35,499 nt of DNA from Dehalococcoidia bacterium (GTDB lineage: Bacteria; Chloroflexota; Dehalococcoidia; Tepidiformales; Tepidiformaceae). Each line of letters begins with the position of its first letter. Position 1 is the first letter of the stretch. The notes beneath the pieces were generated by a model, which was not told the origin of the DNA, did not search any database, and was given only the letters and a program-made list of their open reading frames with translations. The stretch lies in the NCBI GenBank assembly GCA_020432105.1, contig JAGQGZ010000008.1:1-35499 (forward strand), read 5' to 3'. This document shows, one piece after another, positions 16,246-23,374 of the stretch. A program made the position numbers and the translations under genes.

Positions 16246-17226
16246 ATGACCGGCTACATCGTACGGCGCACCCTGTGGATCATCCCGGTCCTGTGGGCAA
16301 TCGCCACGCTGACTTTCTTCCTTATGCACGCCGTCGAAGGTGGGCCTTTTGCTTCGGAGAAGCCGGTTCCGCCCCGCATTGAGGAAGCCCTCAACGCCAA
16401 GTACAACCTGGACAAGTCCCTGGGAGAGCAGTACGTGCTCTACTTCTGGGATCTCCTCCACCTTGATCTCGGGACATCGTTCAACGCGAACCAGATAACG
16501 GTGCGTGAACTGCTGGCCCAGGGACTTCCGATCTCGATCCAACTTGGGGTGGTTGCGTTCATTTACGCGGTGGTTGTGGGTGGCGCCCTCGGGGTTATCG
16601 CCGCGCTCAATCAGAACCGGGCAGGCGACTACCTTGGCGTGTTCTTCGCTACGATCGGCACAGCTATGCCGAACTTCATCATGGCCAGCTTTCTTGTGAT
16701 CATATTCTCGGTGAAGCTGGGGTGGTTCGCGGTACTCGGCTGGGGTGGGCCTGAGTGGGCACTGGATGACCCGACAACCTGGGCGCGCAATTTCAATCCC
16801 TTTGCGTGGGATTACACGCGAGTCGTGCTCCCGGTGGTAGCCCTGGGAACACTTGCGGCTTCATATATCGCGCGGATCACGCGTGCGAGCATGCTCGAGG
16901 TGCTGCAGCAAGACTATGTGCGGACGGCGCGGGCCAAGGGTTTGCAGGAGCGGCACGTGATTGCCCGCCACACGCTCAAGAACGCGATGGTGCCGATTCT
17001 CACGGTGTTGGGCCCGATCTTTGTCGCGCTCGTCACGGGTTCGTTTATCGTGGAGCGCATCTTTGCCATACCGGGGATTGGCCGTCACTTCGTCACGGCG
17101 ATCTTCACCCGCGACTACGGCGTAATCATGGGAGTAACGCTTTTCTACGCTTTGCTGGTGGCGGTGGCCAACCTGCTGATAGACATTTCTTACGCGGTGG
17201 TGGATCCGAGGATCAGGTACCACTAG
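16246..17226 (+). CDS. ABC transporter permease, DppB/OppB type
   Basis: A 326-residue inner-membrane subunit of a peptide/nickel-type ABC importer. It opens with RRTLWIIPVLWAIATLTFFLMHA (first membrane helix, positions 4-26) and has five further hydrophobic segments. The coupling (EAA) loop is in MLEVLQQDYVRTARAKGL followed by HTLKNAMVPILTVLG, which contacts the ATPase. ATG 16246 has GGTGGAG upstream. The next permease starts at the base directly after its stop. No ATP-binding subunit is encoded nearby, so the channel must borrow ATPases from another locus. Confidence 0.93.
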   Translation: MTGYIVRRTLWIIPVLWAIATLTFFLMHAVEGGPFASEKPVPPRIEEALNAKYNLDKSLGEQYVLYFWDLLHLDLGTSFNANQITVRELLAQGLPISIQLGVVAFIYAVVVGGALGVIAALNQNRAGDYLGVFFATIGTAMPNFIMASFLVIIFSVKLGWFAVLGWGGPEWALDDPTTWARNFNPFAWDYTRVVLPVVALGTLAASYIARITRASMLEVLQQDYVRTARAKGLQERHVIARHTLKNAMVPILTVLGPIFVALVTGSFIVERIFAIPGIGRHFVTAIFTRDYGVIMGVTLFYALLVAVANLLIDISYAVVDPRIRYH

Positions 17227-18165
17227 ATGGCTGAAGCAATTGCGGCGAACGAACGAGTGACCATCGCAGACATGAGTCCGCGACGGCACCGGGGGCTCTG
17301 GTCAAATGCGTTCCGGCGCCTGGCACGGAACCGACTGGCCCTCATTTCGATGGGCATCCTGCTTGCGATGATCGTCCTCGCGATACTCGGGAACTATGTG
17401 GACTGGGTACAGCGGTACGAGCCGAGTGCCCAGGACTACTCGGTTCGCAGGGCAGGCCCCAGCGCGGAACATTGGTTCGGTACCGACAGCCTGGGGAGGG
17501 ACAACTGGTCGAGGGTGCTGCAGGGGACATGGATTTCCCTGCGAGTTGGCCTGGGCGTGCAGGCTGTAGTGGTGGTCATCGGCGTGCTCATCGGCGGGAC
17601 CGCCGCGCTTGGTGGCCGCTGGCTGGACAACCTGATGATGCGCCTCACCGACCTTGCCTATGCCTTCCCCGACCTGCTCTTCATCATCCTGCTGAGTGCC
17701 ACGTTCCAGGGCAGGCAGGGAATGCCGATCATCGGTGATCCGCTGTTCCAAATGATCCTCGCCATCTCATTTGTCGCCTGGGTAACGATTGCGCGGCTGG
17801 TGCGGGGGCAGATGCTTGCGTTGTCGGAGCAGGACTTTGTCACCGCGGCGCGGGCAACCGGTCTCCCGGAATGGAGGATCGTATTCCAGCACATGCTGCC
17901 GAACGCTCTTGGCCCCTTGATTGTTGCAATCGTGTTCGGCATCCCGCTGGCGATCTTCGCGGAGGCAGTGCTGGGCTTTATCGGTATCGGTATGCCGCCA
18001 CCAACGGCGAGCCTCGGCGTGCTCGTCTCCAACGGCTACGACGAGATCCGGACGAATATCTGGTTGATCGTGTTCCCGGCGGGAACGATTGCGATCATGA
18101 TGCTTTGCTTCACGTTCCTCGGTGATGGTCTCCGAGACGCACTGGACCCGCGGGCCCGAGAGTAG
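17227..18165 (+). CDS. ABC transporter permease, DppC/OppC type
   Basis: A 312-residue second permease that pairs with the product of the preceding gene to form the membrane pore. It has the OppC-type N-terminal domain (FRRLARNRLALISMGILL), the family-typical HWFGTDSLGRDNWSRVL motif at about residues 79-95, and the EAA coupling loop at ALSEQDFVTAARATGLP followed by HMLPNALGPLIV. About six membrane helices are visible. The start directly abuts the stop of the DppB-type gene, so the two are co-translated. Substrate specificity is set by the lipoprotein upstream and cannot be named beyond peptide-like or similar small solutes. Confidence 0.93.
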   Translation: MAEAIAANERVTIADMSPRRHRGLWSNAFRRLARNRLALISMGILLAMIVLAILGNYVDWVQRYEPSAQDYSVRRAGPSAEHWFGTDSLGRDNWSRVLQGTWISLRVGLGVQAVVVVIGVLIGGTAALGGRWLDNLMMRLTDLAYAFPDLLFIILLSATFQGRQGMPIIGDPLFQMILAISFVAWVTIARLVRGQMLALSEQDFVTAARATGLPEWRIVFQHMLPNALGPLIVAIVFGIPLAIFAEAVLGFIGIGMPPPTASLGVLVSNGYDEIRTNIWLIVFPAGTIAIMMLCFTFLGDGLRDALDPRARE

Positions 18166-18184
18166 TCAACGATCGTTTCGGACA

Positions 18185-18214
18185 GACCTGGCGGTGGAAG
18201 CTCCCCGACAGGTC
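18185..18214. terminator. Imperfect hairpin between convergent genes
   Basis: GACCTG pairs with CAGGTC at the outside and CGG with CCG inside, with mismatches, over 30 bases between the permease stop and the end of the kinase gene. No T-run follows on either strand, so termination by this element is uncertain. Confidence 0.3.
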
Positions 18215-18220
18215 GATTGG

Positions 18221-19324
18221 TCAGGCCTTCGGGAGCGGAAGATAGATGGTGAACTGCGAGCCCTCTCCCCGGGCTGAGCCGGCTGTGACGAGGCCATTGT
18301 GGGCCGCGACGGCGGCGAACACGGCAGAGAGTCCCAGCCCGGTCCCATCCGCGCGCGTGGTAAAGAACGGCTCGAAGGCACGGGTGAGAACGTCGGGAGT
18401 CATCCCCTCTCCCGTGTCTGCGATCTCGATGGCAGCATAGCTCGTCCCCTCGACCGGCATCCCCCTGGACATCAATGAGGTCGATTGAATCAGCGAACCG
18501 GGAACCACGGACGTCGTGATGGAGATGGCGCCGGGCGTGCCGCGCAGGGCCCAATTGGCGTTGAGGAGGAGGTTGAGGATGGCCTGCCGAAGCTGCACAG
18601 CGTTGCCTTCGACAGGGGGGACGTAGTCTGCGGCTTTGAACGCAGTCGTCACGCCACGGTTCACCACCGTGGAAAACAGCAGAAGTGTTTCATCAACCAG
18701 GGCGGCTAGATCCAATGGCCGGCGGTCGGCAGCGGAGGTTGCGGTGCCGAGGAGTTGCCGGGTTAGAGCGCGAGCGTCGCGCCCGGCGATGGCGATGGCG
18801 TCGAGGCGCTCCCGGATTGGATCGCCGGGGCTGAGTTCTTCGACGAGGAGGTCAGCATCGGTGAGGATGCTGACGAGTACATTGTTCAAGTCGTGAGCGA
18901 CGTGCCCGGCAAGCATCCCGAGCGTTTCAAGCCGTTGGGAGTGAAGAAAGGTATCAGGAGGCTGGCCGGGAATCCCCACCGGCGTGAGGGTGACCAGCTG
19001 GAGGTGGTCGTCCCAGGGGAGGGTGGATACGCGGCGCGCCACCGGGAAGGAATCACCGCGGGAGTTACGGTGCCAGACAATCGTGCCGGGCACGGCTCCC
19101 TGGAGCGCAGAAGCATCGCCGGTTAGCCCAAGAAGCAAGCGATAGGGCTGCCCTTCGAGATCGGCGAGGGCAATACCATGCAGTTCCAGGGCGGCACTAT
19201 TCGCAGCGCGGATGGTCGCGGCAGCCAGCGTTGTTTCGGTTTCGACGATCAGGAGCGATTCGGAGCTCTGGTCAAAAAGCCAGTCAAAGGCTTGTTCTGA
19301 TGATGACCTCTGGCGGGTGGTCAT
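18221..19324 (-). CDS. Soluble PAS-type sensor histidine kinase
   Basis: A 367-residue kinase without membrane segments. Residues about 8-115 resemble a PAS sensor (AFDWLFDQSSESLLIVE, AANSAALELHG). The H-box is GHVAHDLNNVLVSI with H144, the HDLNN subtype common in NtrB-like and orphan kinases. The ATPase domain shows N-box NLLLNANWALRG, G1 DTGEGM, FEPFFTTRADGTGLGL and a typical C-terminal IYLPLP. There is no adjacent response regulator. Its ATG overlaps the stop of the DUF5317 membrane-protein gene by four bases (ATGA), so the pair is translationally coupled and the membrane protein could anchor or inform the kinase. That functional link is inference. Confidence 0.92.
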   Translation of the reverse strand: MTTRQRSSSEQAFDWLFDQSSESLLIVETETTLAAATIRAANSAALELHGIALADLEGQPYRLLLGLTGDASALQGAVPGTIVWHRNSRGDSFPVARRVSTLPWDDHLQLVTLTPVGIPGQPPDTFLHSQRLETLGMLAGHVAHDLNNVLVSILTDADLLVEELSPGDPIRERLDAIAIAGRDARALTRQLLGTATSAADRRPLDLAALVDETLLLFSTVVNRGVTTAFKAADYVPPVEGNAVQLRQAILNLLLNANWALRGTPGAISITTSVVPGSLIQSTSLMSRGMPVEGTSYAAIEIADTGEGMTPDVLTRAFEPFFTTRADGTGLGLSAVFAAVAAHNGLVTAGSARGEGSQFTIYLPLPKA

Positions 19325-19899
19325 GCTGCGGCCGTCGCAGCCCGGCGTCTCCAGGCCCGGGCAGGCAGACGGCCGCTGGCCACGAAGGCGGCGAGTTCCA
19401 CTACGGCGACACCAATCCCGGCGAAGATGAGGAAATCGCCGAGGCTATAGATATTCGGACGATACACCGGTGGGTCGATGAAGTAGCGGTCGGAGAGCGG
19501 TTCGAAACGGATGTCTTCGCGCAGGAGGAGGACATCTTTGCTGCCGGGGATCTGGTCGCCAAGCATGTCCTGGGAGATGTTTGAGAACGATCCCGAGTCG
19601 CGGACTGTCTCCCAGGCGACGGGCATGGTGCCACCGTGGGCCAGAATGGGAACACAATTCAAGAGGATTCCGGCAGCAACAAGCCAGGCACCTATGAGGG
19701 CGCGGAGAGAAATAGCGACGAGCACCACGGTGCCCGTAGTGACGATGAATATCCCCTCTCGAACAAGCTCCCAATCGCCGGAGACGGGAATCTGCCGAAC
19801 AGCGATTTGCTGAACGGCGAGGGCGACGATTGCGATCGCGAAGAGGGTCTTGCCGTCCGTACCCAGGGGGTGGATACGGACGGCGTCGATGGCTCTCAT
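19321..19899 (-). CDS. DUF5317-like integral membrane protein
   Basis: A 192-residue protein with about four hydrophobic segments (near residues 18-36, 48-65, 68-86 and 152-172). The central region LNCVPILAHGGTMPVAWET, followed by DMLGDQIPG and then NIYSLGDFLIFAGIG, resembles the conserved pattern of DUF5317, a family of unknown function. A hydrophilic insert (residues about 120-145, REDIRFEPLSDRYFIDPP) lies between the last two helices. The C-terminus is Arg/Ala-rich and probably cytoplasmic. No Shine-Dalgarno precedes the ATG. The gene lies 36 bp after the tiny peptide gene and overlaps the kinase gene by four bases, so all three may share a transcript. Confidence 0.68.
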   Translation of the reverse strand: MRAIDAVRIHPLGTDGKTLFAIAIVALAVQQIAVRQIPVSGDWELVREGIFIVTTGTVVLVAISLRALIGAWLVAAGILLNCVPILAHGGTMPVAWETVRDSGSFSNISQDMLGDQIPGSKDVLLLREDIRFEPLSDRYFIDPPVYRPNIYSLGDFLIFAGIGVAVVELAAFVASGRLPARAWRRRAATAAA

Positions 19900-19935
19900 G
19901 TGCGAGTGAGAGCTAAATCGGCTGAAGGGCCCCGT

Positions 19936-20025
19936 TTACCAGGGGGCGATGGGAGCGGCGCCGGCGAGAGCGACGGTAGCAAGTGCCATGAGGGCGACGA
20001 GTGCGGTGGCGAAACGAGTCTTCAT
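19936..20025 (-). CDS. 29-residue signal-peptide-like small ORF, candidate secreted peptide
   Basis: The frame reads MKTRFATALV at the start and AGAAPIAPW at the end, 29 residues in all. It has a positively charged N-terminus, a hydrophobic Ala/Leu/Val core of about 16 residues and an ALAGAA stretch that could be a signal-peptidase site, leaving only a few residues ending in Ile-Ala-Pro-Trp. A strong GGAGGA (20037-20042) lies 11 bases upstream of the ATG. It sits between the SARP/TPR regulator gene and the DUF5317 gene on the same strand, just below a direct repeat that may be a regulator site. It could be a short export signal that releases a peptide, a single-span membrane peptide, or a non-functional leader. 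No homologue is recognised. Confidence 0.55.
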   Translation of the reverse strand: MKTRFATALVALMALATVALAGAAPIAPW

Positions 20026-20083
20026 CTGTGTATCGATCCTCCAAGATCTGGCGGGGGCGTCGGGCGCCCGTCACGCAGGAGGA

Positions 20084-20119
20084 AACGTACCGGTGGGGTT
20101 CTCGCAAATCTCTCGCAAA
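20084..20119 (-). promoter_or_regulatory. Candidate SARP-type activator site and -10 box for the small peptide gene
   Basis: Two copies of TTTGCGAGA (minus strand; 20119-20111 and 20108-20100) repeat with a period of exactly 11 bp, one helical turn. Ten bases after the second copy comes TACGTT (20089-20084), a possible -10. SARP regulators are known to bind direct repeats spaced 11 bp lying just upstream of a -10 box, and the gene ending next to this site encodes a SARP-type protein. Direct binding is inference. Confidence 0.5.
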
Positions 20120-20131
20120 ACTGTGCGAGAG
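20110..20131 (-). terminator. Small hairpin after the SARP regulator stop codon
   Basis: CTCTCGCA (20110-20117) is complementary to TGCGAGAG (20124-20131) around a 6-nt loop, four bases beyond the regulator stop. One arm is part of the 11-bp repeat. With no clear T-run it may be a weak terminator or simply a third, inverted copy of the repeat. Confidence 0.35.
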
Positions 20132-20134
20132 GCC

Positions 20135-23100
20135 TTAGATCGCAACTCCAGCGGCGATCGAGGCACGCAGTTGCTGGAGACGCAGCGGGAGGCGTTGTCC
20201 CAACTCGCTGTCGACCCGGCGACCGTAGTCGTCGAGCGTGCCGATCGCTGCTATGGGGTTTCCGGCCTTTGCCCGGCTGAGCGCGAGCATGTGGACGGCT
20301 TCTTCGTTGAAGGGATTCGCGGTGAGGACCAGCTCAAGTTGTTCGGCGGCTCGCTCGTGGTCGCCCCGGGCGGCGTAGAAGCCGGCCAACGATGACAGGG
20401 TCTGGAGATTCTGGCGCTCGATACGATCGCGGATTGCATCGGCCCATTCGCCAAAGAACTCCGGGGCGAATGGACCGCGGTAAAGGCTCACTGCCCGTTC
20501 GTAGGCGGCGGCACGTTCGGGAGTACCACTGGCGTGACGCTGAGCGTTTTCGAGAGCCTGGGCGAACTGCTCGACATCCCACTCAATGGCGGCGGCCGGA
20601 TTCAGGCGGTAGATATTGTCCTCACGGACGATGACGTCGTAGAAGAGCGCTTTGCGCAGGCGATGGAGGTTGGAGTGAAACGTGCTGTTGCTCTTGGCCG
20701 GTGAGAGGTCGGGGGAGAGCGCGACCACGGCTTCTTCTTTGCGGATGCCCTGGGGATTGGCGAGGAAGAGGAAGAAGAGTTCTTTTGCCCTGGCCGTGGC
20801 CCAATTGGAGTCAGTGACCGGTTCGCCATTGAGTTCGACCACCAGTTGGCCGAGACTGCGAACGGCAATGCGCGGTAACGCGGAGGCGTCCTCGCCGGGT
20901 TCCGCAGAGGCTACCTGGTTAACTTCTGTACCGATTCCCTCGGCGAGTATGGGGCTAACGCCCTGCCGGGATGCAGCCCACTGGGCGAACATCGGGTTCT
21001 GGTGAATTGCGGGAGCAAGTGCTGCGAGCATCCATGCTTCAGTAACCGTTTCAGAGAGGCGTTGGAGGCAATCCTCGGCGCCCGCCCGGTCGCCGGCCGC
21101 GAACTTCACGAGCGCGAGACGGTAGAGAGCGATGCGGGCCGATATGGCCGAGTCTAGTTCTTCGAAGGTGGCAAGGGCCTCTGTTGCGAAACGCTCGGCA
21201 TTGAGGTGATCGCCGGAAGCTGAGTGAGTCGCTGCGAGCTGGAGCTGGCAGCTGGCGAGGTTGGGCCTGTTTGCCATGGCCTGGCCGAGCTCCAGGGCAC
21301 GATTGGCGAGGAAGTCAGCGTGACGAATCTCACCAGTACCGAGAGCACAGGCGGACAACCCGATCAACGAGAAGAGCGTAAGGGTAGGGTCGAGGACAAC
21401 CGCAGTCTGTTGAAGGGCCTCTTCGTAGAGCGCGCGTGCAGCGGCAGGATCGCCCTGTGCAAGCCGACAGTCCCCCATGGTGGCGACTGCGTAGGCCGCC
21501 ATCCGGGTGTCCTCGATGGCGATGGCCTCCTGGCGGGATTCATCAAGAACGGCAATCGCACTGACGAAGTCTCCGACGGTGATGTGGGCCAGGCCCAGGT
21601 TGTTGAGCGTCCAGGCGAGATTTCCGCGAGCTCCGGCCCGGCGCCAGCCACTGGCAGCACGGATGAGTTCATCAAGGGCAGCCGGGGCGTTGCCAAGGAG
21701 CAGAAGGAGATCACCCCGGGTGGAGCGAGCGAGGGTTGCGAGTTGTACGGCGCCGCACTCATCGGCTATTTCGTAGCAGGATTTGAGCAGCGCGTCGGCA
21801 CGGGCGTAGTCAGCAGTCCTGTGCACTGCATGCTGTGCCTGCTGAAAGTAGTAGTCGGCGACGAGGACTGGATCGGCGCCGATGACGGACTCCCTGGTCT
21901 CATCGAACAGCCGGGTGAGTTCAACGTCGCGGCCCAACGCCTTGAGGGCACGGATCTGGGCGAGGAGAGCGTGGAAGCGGGTCTCGGCAGGGACCGACTT
22001 CTTGCGAAGCAGGGCAGCTGCCTGCTCGAGTGCTGCTTCAGGGAACCCCGTATGCACCAGCACTCGCAAGCGCACGCCGTTCAGCGGAGACATCTGATCG
22101 ATGTTCACCGCACCGAGCGAATCGAAACTCAGCCGGAGAAGGGCGAAGGCCCCCTGGAGGAGGAGCACATTGGCATGCTCTTCGAGGACATGAACGAGAA
22201 GGTCCAGATCGTCCATGTCGATAGCGACAAGGATTGCGTCGGCGATGGCTCCCGATTCCATGAGGCGAGTGATGACGGCACGAGTCGCCTCCTCCGCGAG
22301 CCGGGGGTGGTCGGTGAGCAGTCGAGCCCGGAGGAAATGACGGAACGATTCGTTGAGGCGAACCGTGGACTCAGTGTTGTGATCGGAAAGGAAGCCGCGG
22401 GGGGCGAGCCACTGGCGGAGGCTCTGCCAGGCAGCGCGTCCGACGAGTGCGGTTGCCAGGCGGGTGTCTATGCTCGTGAGCACACTGAGGCGGAGCAACG
22501 GCTCTCGCAAGGGCTCGGGGACGTCGGCCCAGACCTCACGAGCGACAAAGCGTTCCCAGGCGCCCGGGGCGGTGAGGCTCGAAGCGTCGCCAAGGGGAAC
22601 CGTACCGGAGACGACCCCAGCCACGGCTATCGGCCAACCGCCGGTGGCCAGGTGTGCCGCCTCCACGTCGAAATCCCACCCTCGGGCAGTGGCGAGTTCT
22701 CGCGTTTCGGCCAGTGTGAAGGCAAGGTCTTCCGGCCCGATGAAGAGACATTCCCCACCGGTAACGCGGCGGTCGATCTCGGTGAGCGGAAGTCCTTCGC
22801 GGCCAATGAGGACGACTTCACTTTCGGGGGGAAGGGATTCGAACAGCCAGCCGAGAAGTTCGCTCGATTCCACCGCCCGGGAAAGAGCCTGGGTGTTGTC
22901 GACGACGAGGAGGAGGGGGCGCGGATCACGTTCGCTGCATTCGTCGATGGCAACGGAAAGGTAGGCGCGAAGCTGCTGGCCCGTATCAGCCTGGGGCTGG
23001 ACACCGGCCGAGGGTCCCGCAAGTGCCCGGGCGAGTGCTACTGCCAGCACTTCTGGAACGGTTGATGAAGCGTCGAGGGAAACCCATGCGACCTTGAAAT

Positions 23101-23251
23101 CGACTTCGCCGGCAAACGACTCGACGAGGGTGGACTTGCCGAAGCCGGCGGGCGCCTGAATCACGGTGAGGCCGCCGCCGACAGCGGCATGAAGCCTATC
23201 GAGCAGGCGAGGCCGACGGAGTATGGCCGGAGCGGTTTGGAGAGCACTCAT
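20135..23251 (-). CDS. STAND-type ATPase regulator with TPR region and C-terminal SARP/BTAD domain
   Basis: A 1038-residue MalT-like signalling ATPase. The nucleotide-binding domain has Walker A IQAPAGFGKST (K39) and Walker B PLLLVVDN. A long helical region (about residues 350-770) carries TPR-like repeats, for example NLAWTLNNLGLAHITVGDF and ALYEEALQQTAVV. From about residue 794 comes an OmpR-like winged helix (RSLGQLVVELNGEPV, RAKELFFLFLANP, NLHRLRKALF) and then a bacterial transcriptional activation domain (about 892-1035, FAPEFFGEWADAIRDR, ending ELGQRLPLRLQQLR). So the SARP module sits at the C-terminus, after the sensor, rather than at the N-terminus as in AfsR. Such proteins activate transcription when a ligand or partner relieves the STAND switch. 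The inducer is unknown; a tiny secreted-type peptide is encoded just downstream. Confidence 0.92.
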   Translation of the reverse strand: MSALQTAPAILRRPRLLDRLHAAVGGGLTVIQAPAGFGKSTLVESFAGEVDFKVAWVSLDASSTVPEVLAVALARALAGPSAGVQPQADTGQQLRAYLSVAIDECSERDPRPLLLVVDNTQALSRAVESSELLGWLFESLPPESEVVLIGREGLPLTEIDRRVTGGECLFIGPEDLAFTLAETRELATARGWDFDVEAAHLATGGWPIAVAGVVSGTVPLGDASSLTAPGAWERFVAREVWADVPEPLREPLLRLSVLTSIDTRLATALVGRAAWQSLRQWLAPRGFLSDHNTESTVRLNESFRHFLRARLLTDHPRLAEEATRAVITRLMESGAIADAILVAIDMDDLDLLVHVLEEHANVLLLQGAFALLRLSFDSLGAVNIDQMSPLNGVRLRVLVHTGFPEAALEQAAALLRKKSVPAETRFHALLAQIRALKALGRDVELTRLFDETRESVIGADPVLVADYYFQQAQHAVHRTADYARADALLKSCYEIADECGAVQLATLARSTRGDLLLLLGNAPAALDELIRAASGWRRAGARGNLAWTLNNLGLAHITVGDFVSAIAVLDESRQEAIAIEDTRMAAYAVATMGDCRLAQGDPAAARALYEEALQQTAVVLDPTLTLFSLIGLSACALGTGEIRHADFLANRALELGQAMANRPNLASCQLQLAATHSASGDHLNAERFATEALATFEELDSAISARIALYRLALVKFAAGDRAGAEDCLQRLSETVTEAWMLAALAPAIHQNPMFAQWAASRQGVSPILAEGIGTEVNQVASAEPGEDASALPRIAVRSLGQLVVELNGEPVTDSNWATARAKELFFLFLANPQGIRKEEAVVALSPDLSPAKSNSTFHSNLHRLRKALFYDVIVREDNIYRLNPAAAIEWDVEQFAQALENAQRHASGTPERAAAYERAVSLYRGPFAPEFFGEWADAIRDRIERQNLQTLSSLAGFYAARGDHERAAEQLELVLTANPFNEEAVHMLALSRAKAGNPIAAIGTLDDYGRRVDSELGQRLPLRLQQLRASIAAGVAI

Positions 23252-23281
23252 GGTTGGGCCGTAGATTCGTTCCAGTCATCA

Positions 23282-23310
23282 ATACTACTGACCTTCGCAA
23301 GGGGCGAAAA
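23282..23310 (-). promoter_or_regulatory. Candidate promoter of the SARP/TPR regulator gene
   Basis: On the minus strand TTTTCG (23310-23305), a 17-bp spacer and TAGTAT (23287-23282) lie 30 bases before the ATG at 23251. The -10 matches the consensus at four of six positions; the -35 match is weak. Confidence 0.35.
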
Positions 23311-23374
23311 GGGGTTGCTGGCCAGACAAGCGCGGCTCGCGTAGAAGAATCAACAATCCAGTGAGGGGTGGGTC

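Noticed and set aside
19936-20025. AgrD-type cyclic lactone autoinducer
   Set aside because: There is no cysteine or serine at the place needed for a thiolactone ring, no acidic C-terminal tail, and no AgrB-like protease next to it.
20061-20070. CGGGCGCCCG palindrome in the leader of the small peptide gene
   Set aside because: A ten-base GC-only palindrome is common by chance in this DNA, and the flanks do not extend the symmetry.
19913-20107. Minus-strand frame of 64 codons overlapping the small peptide gene
   Set aside because: Its Arg-rich product has no signal or family pattern and spans the repeat and ribosome-binding site; the 29-residue frame at 19936-20025 fits the GGAGGA and a signal peptide.
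21224-23065. Long open frame (613 codons) on the plus strand inside the SARP regulator gene
   Set aside because: It is the antisense shadow of the 1038-residue regulator in GC-rich DNA; composition is unlike any protein family, whereas the minus-strand product has clear Walker, SARP and BTAD motifs.
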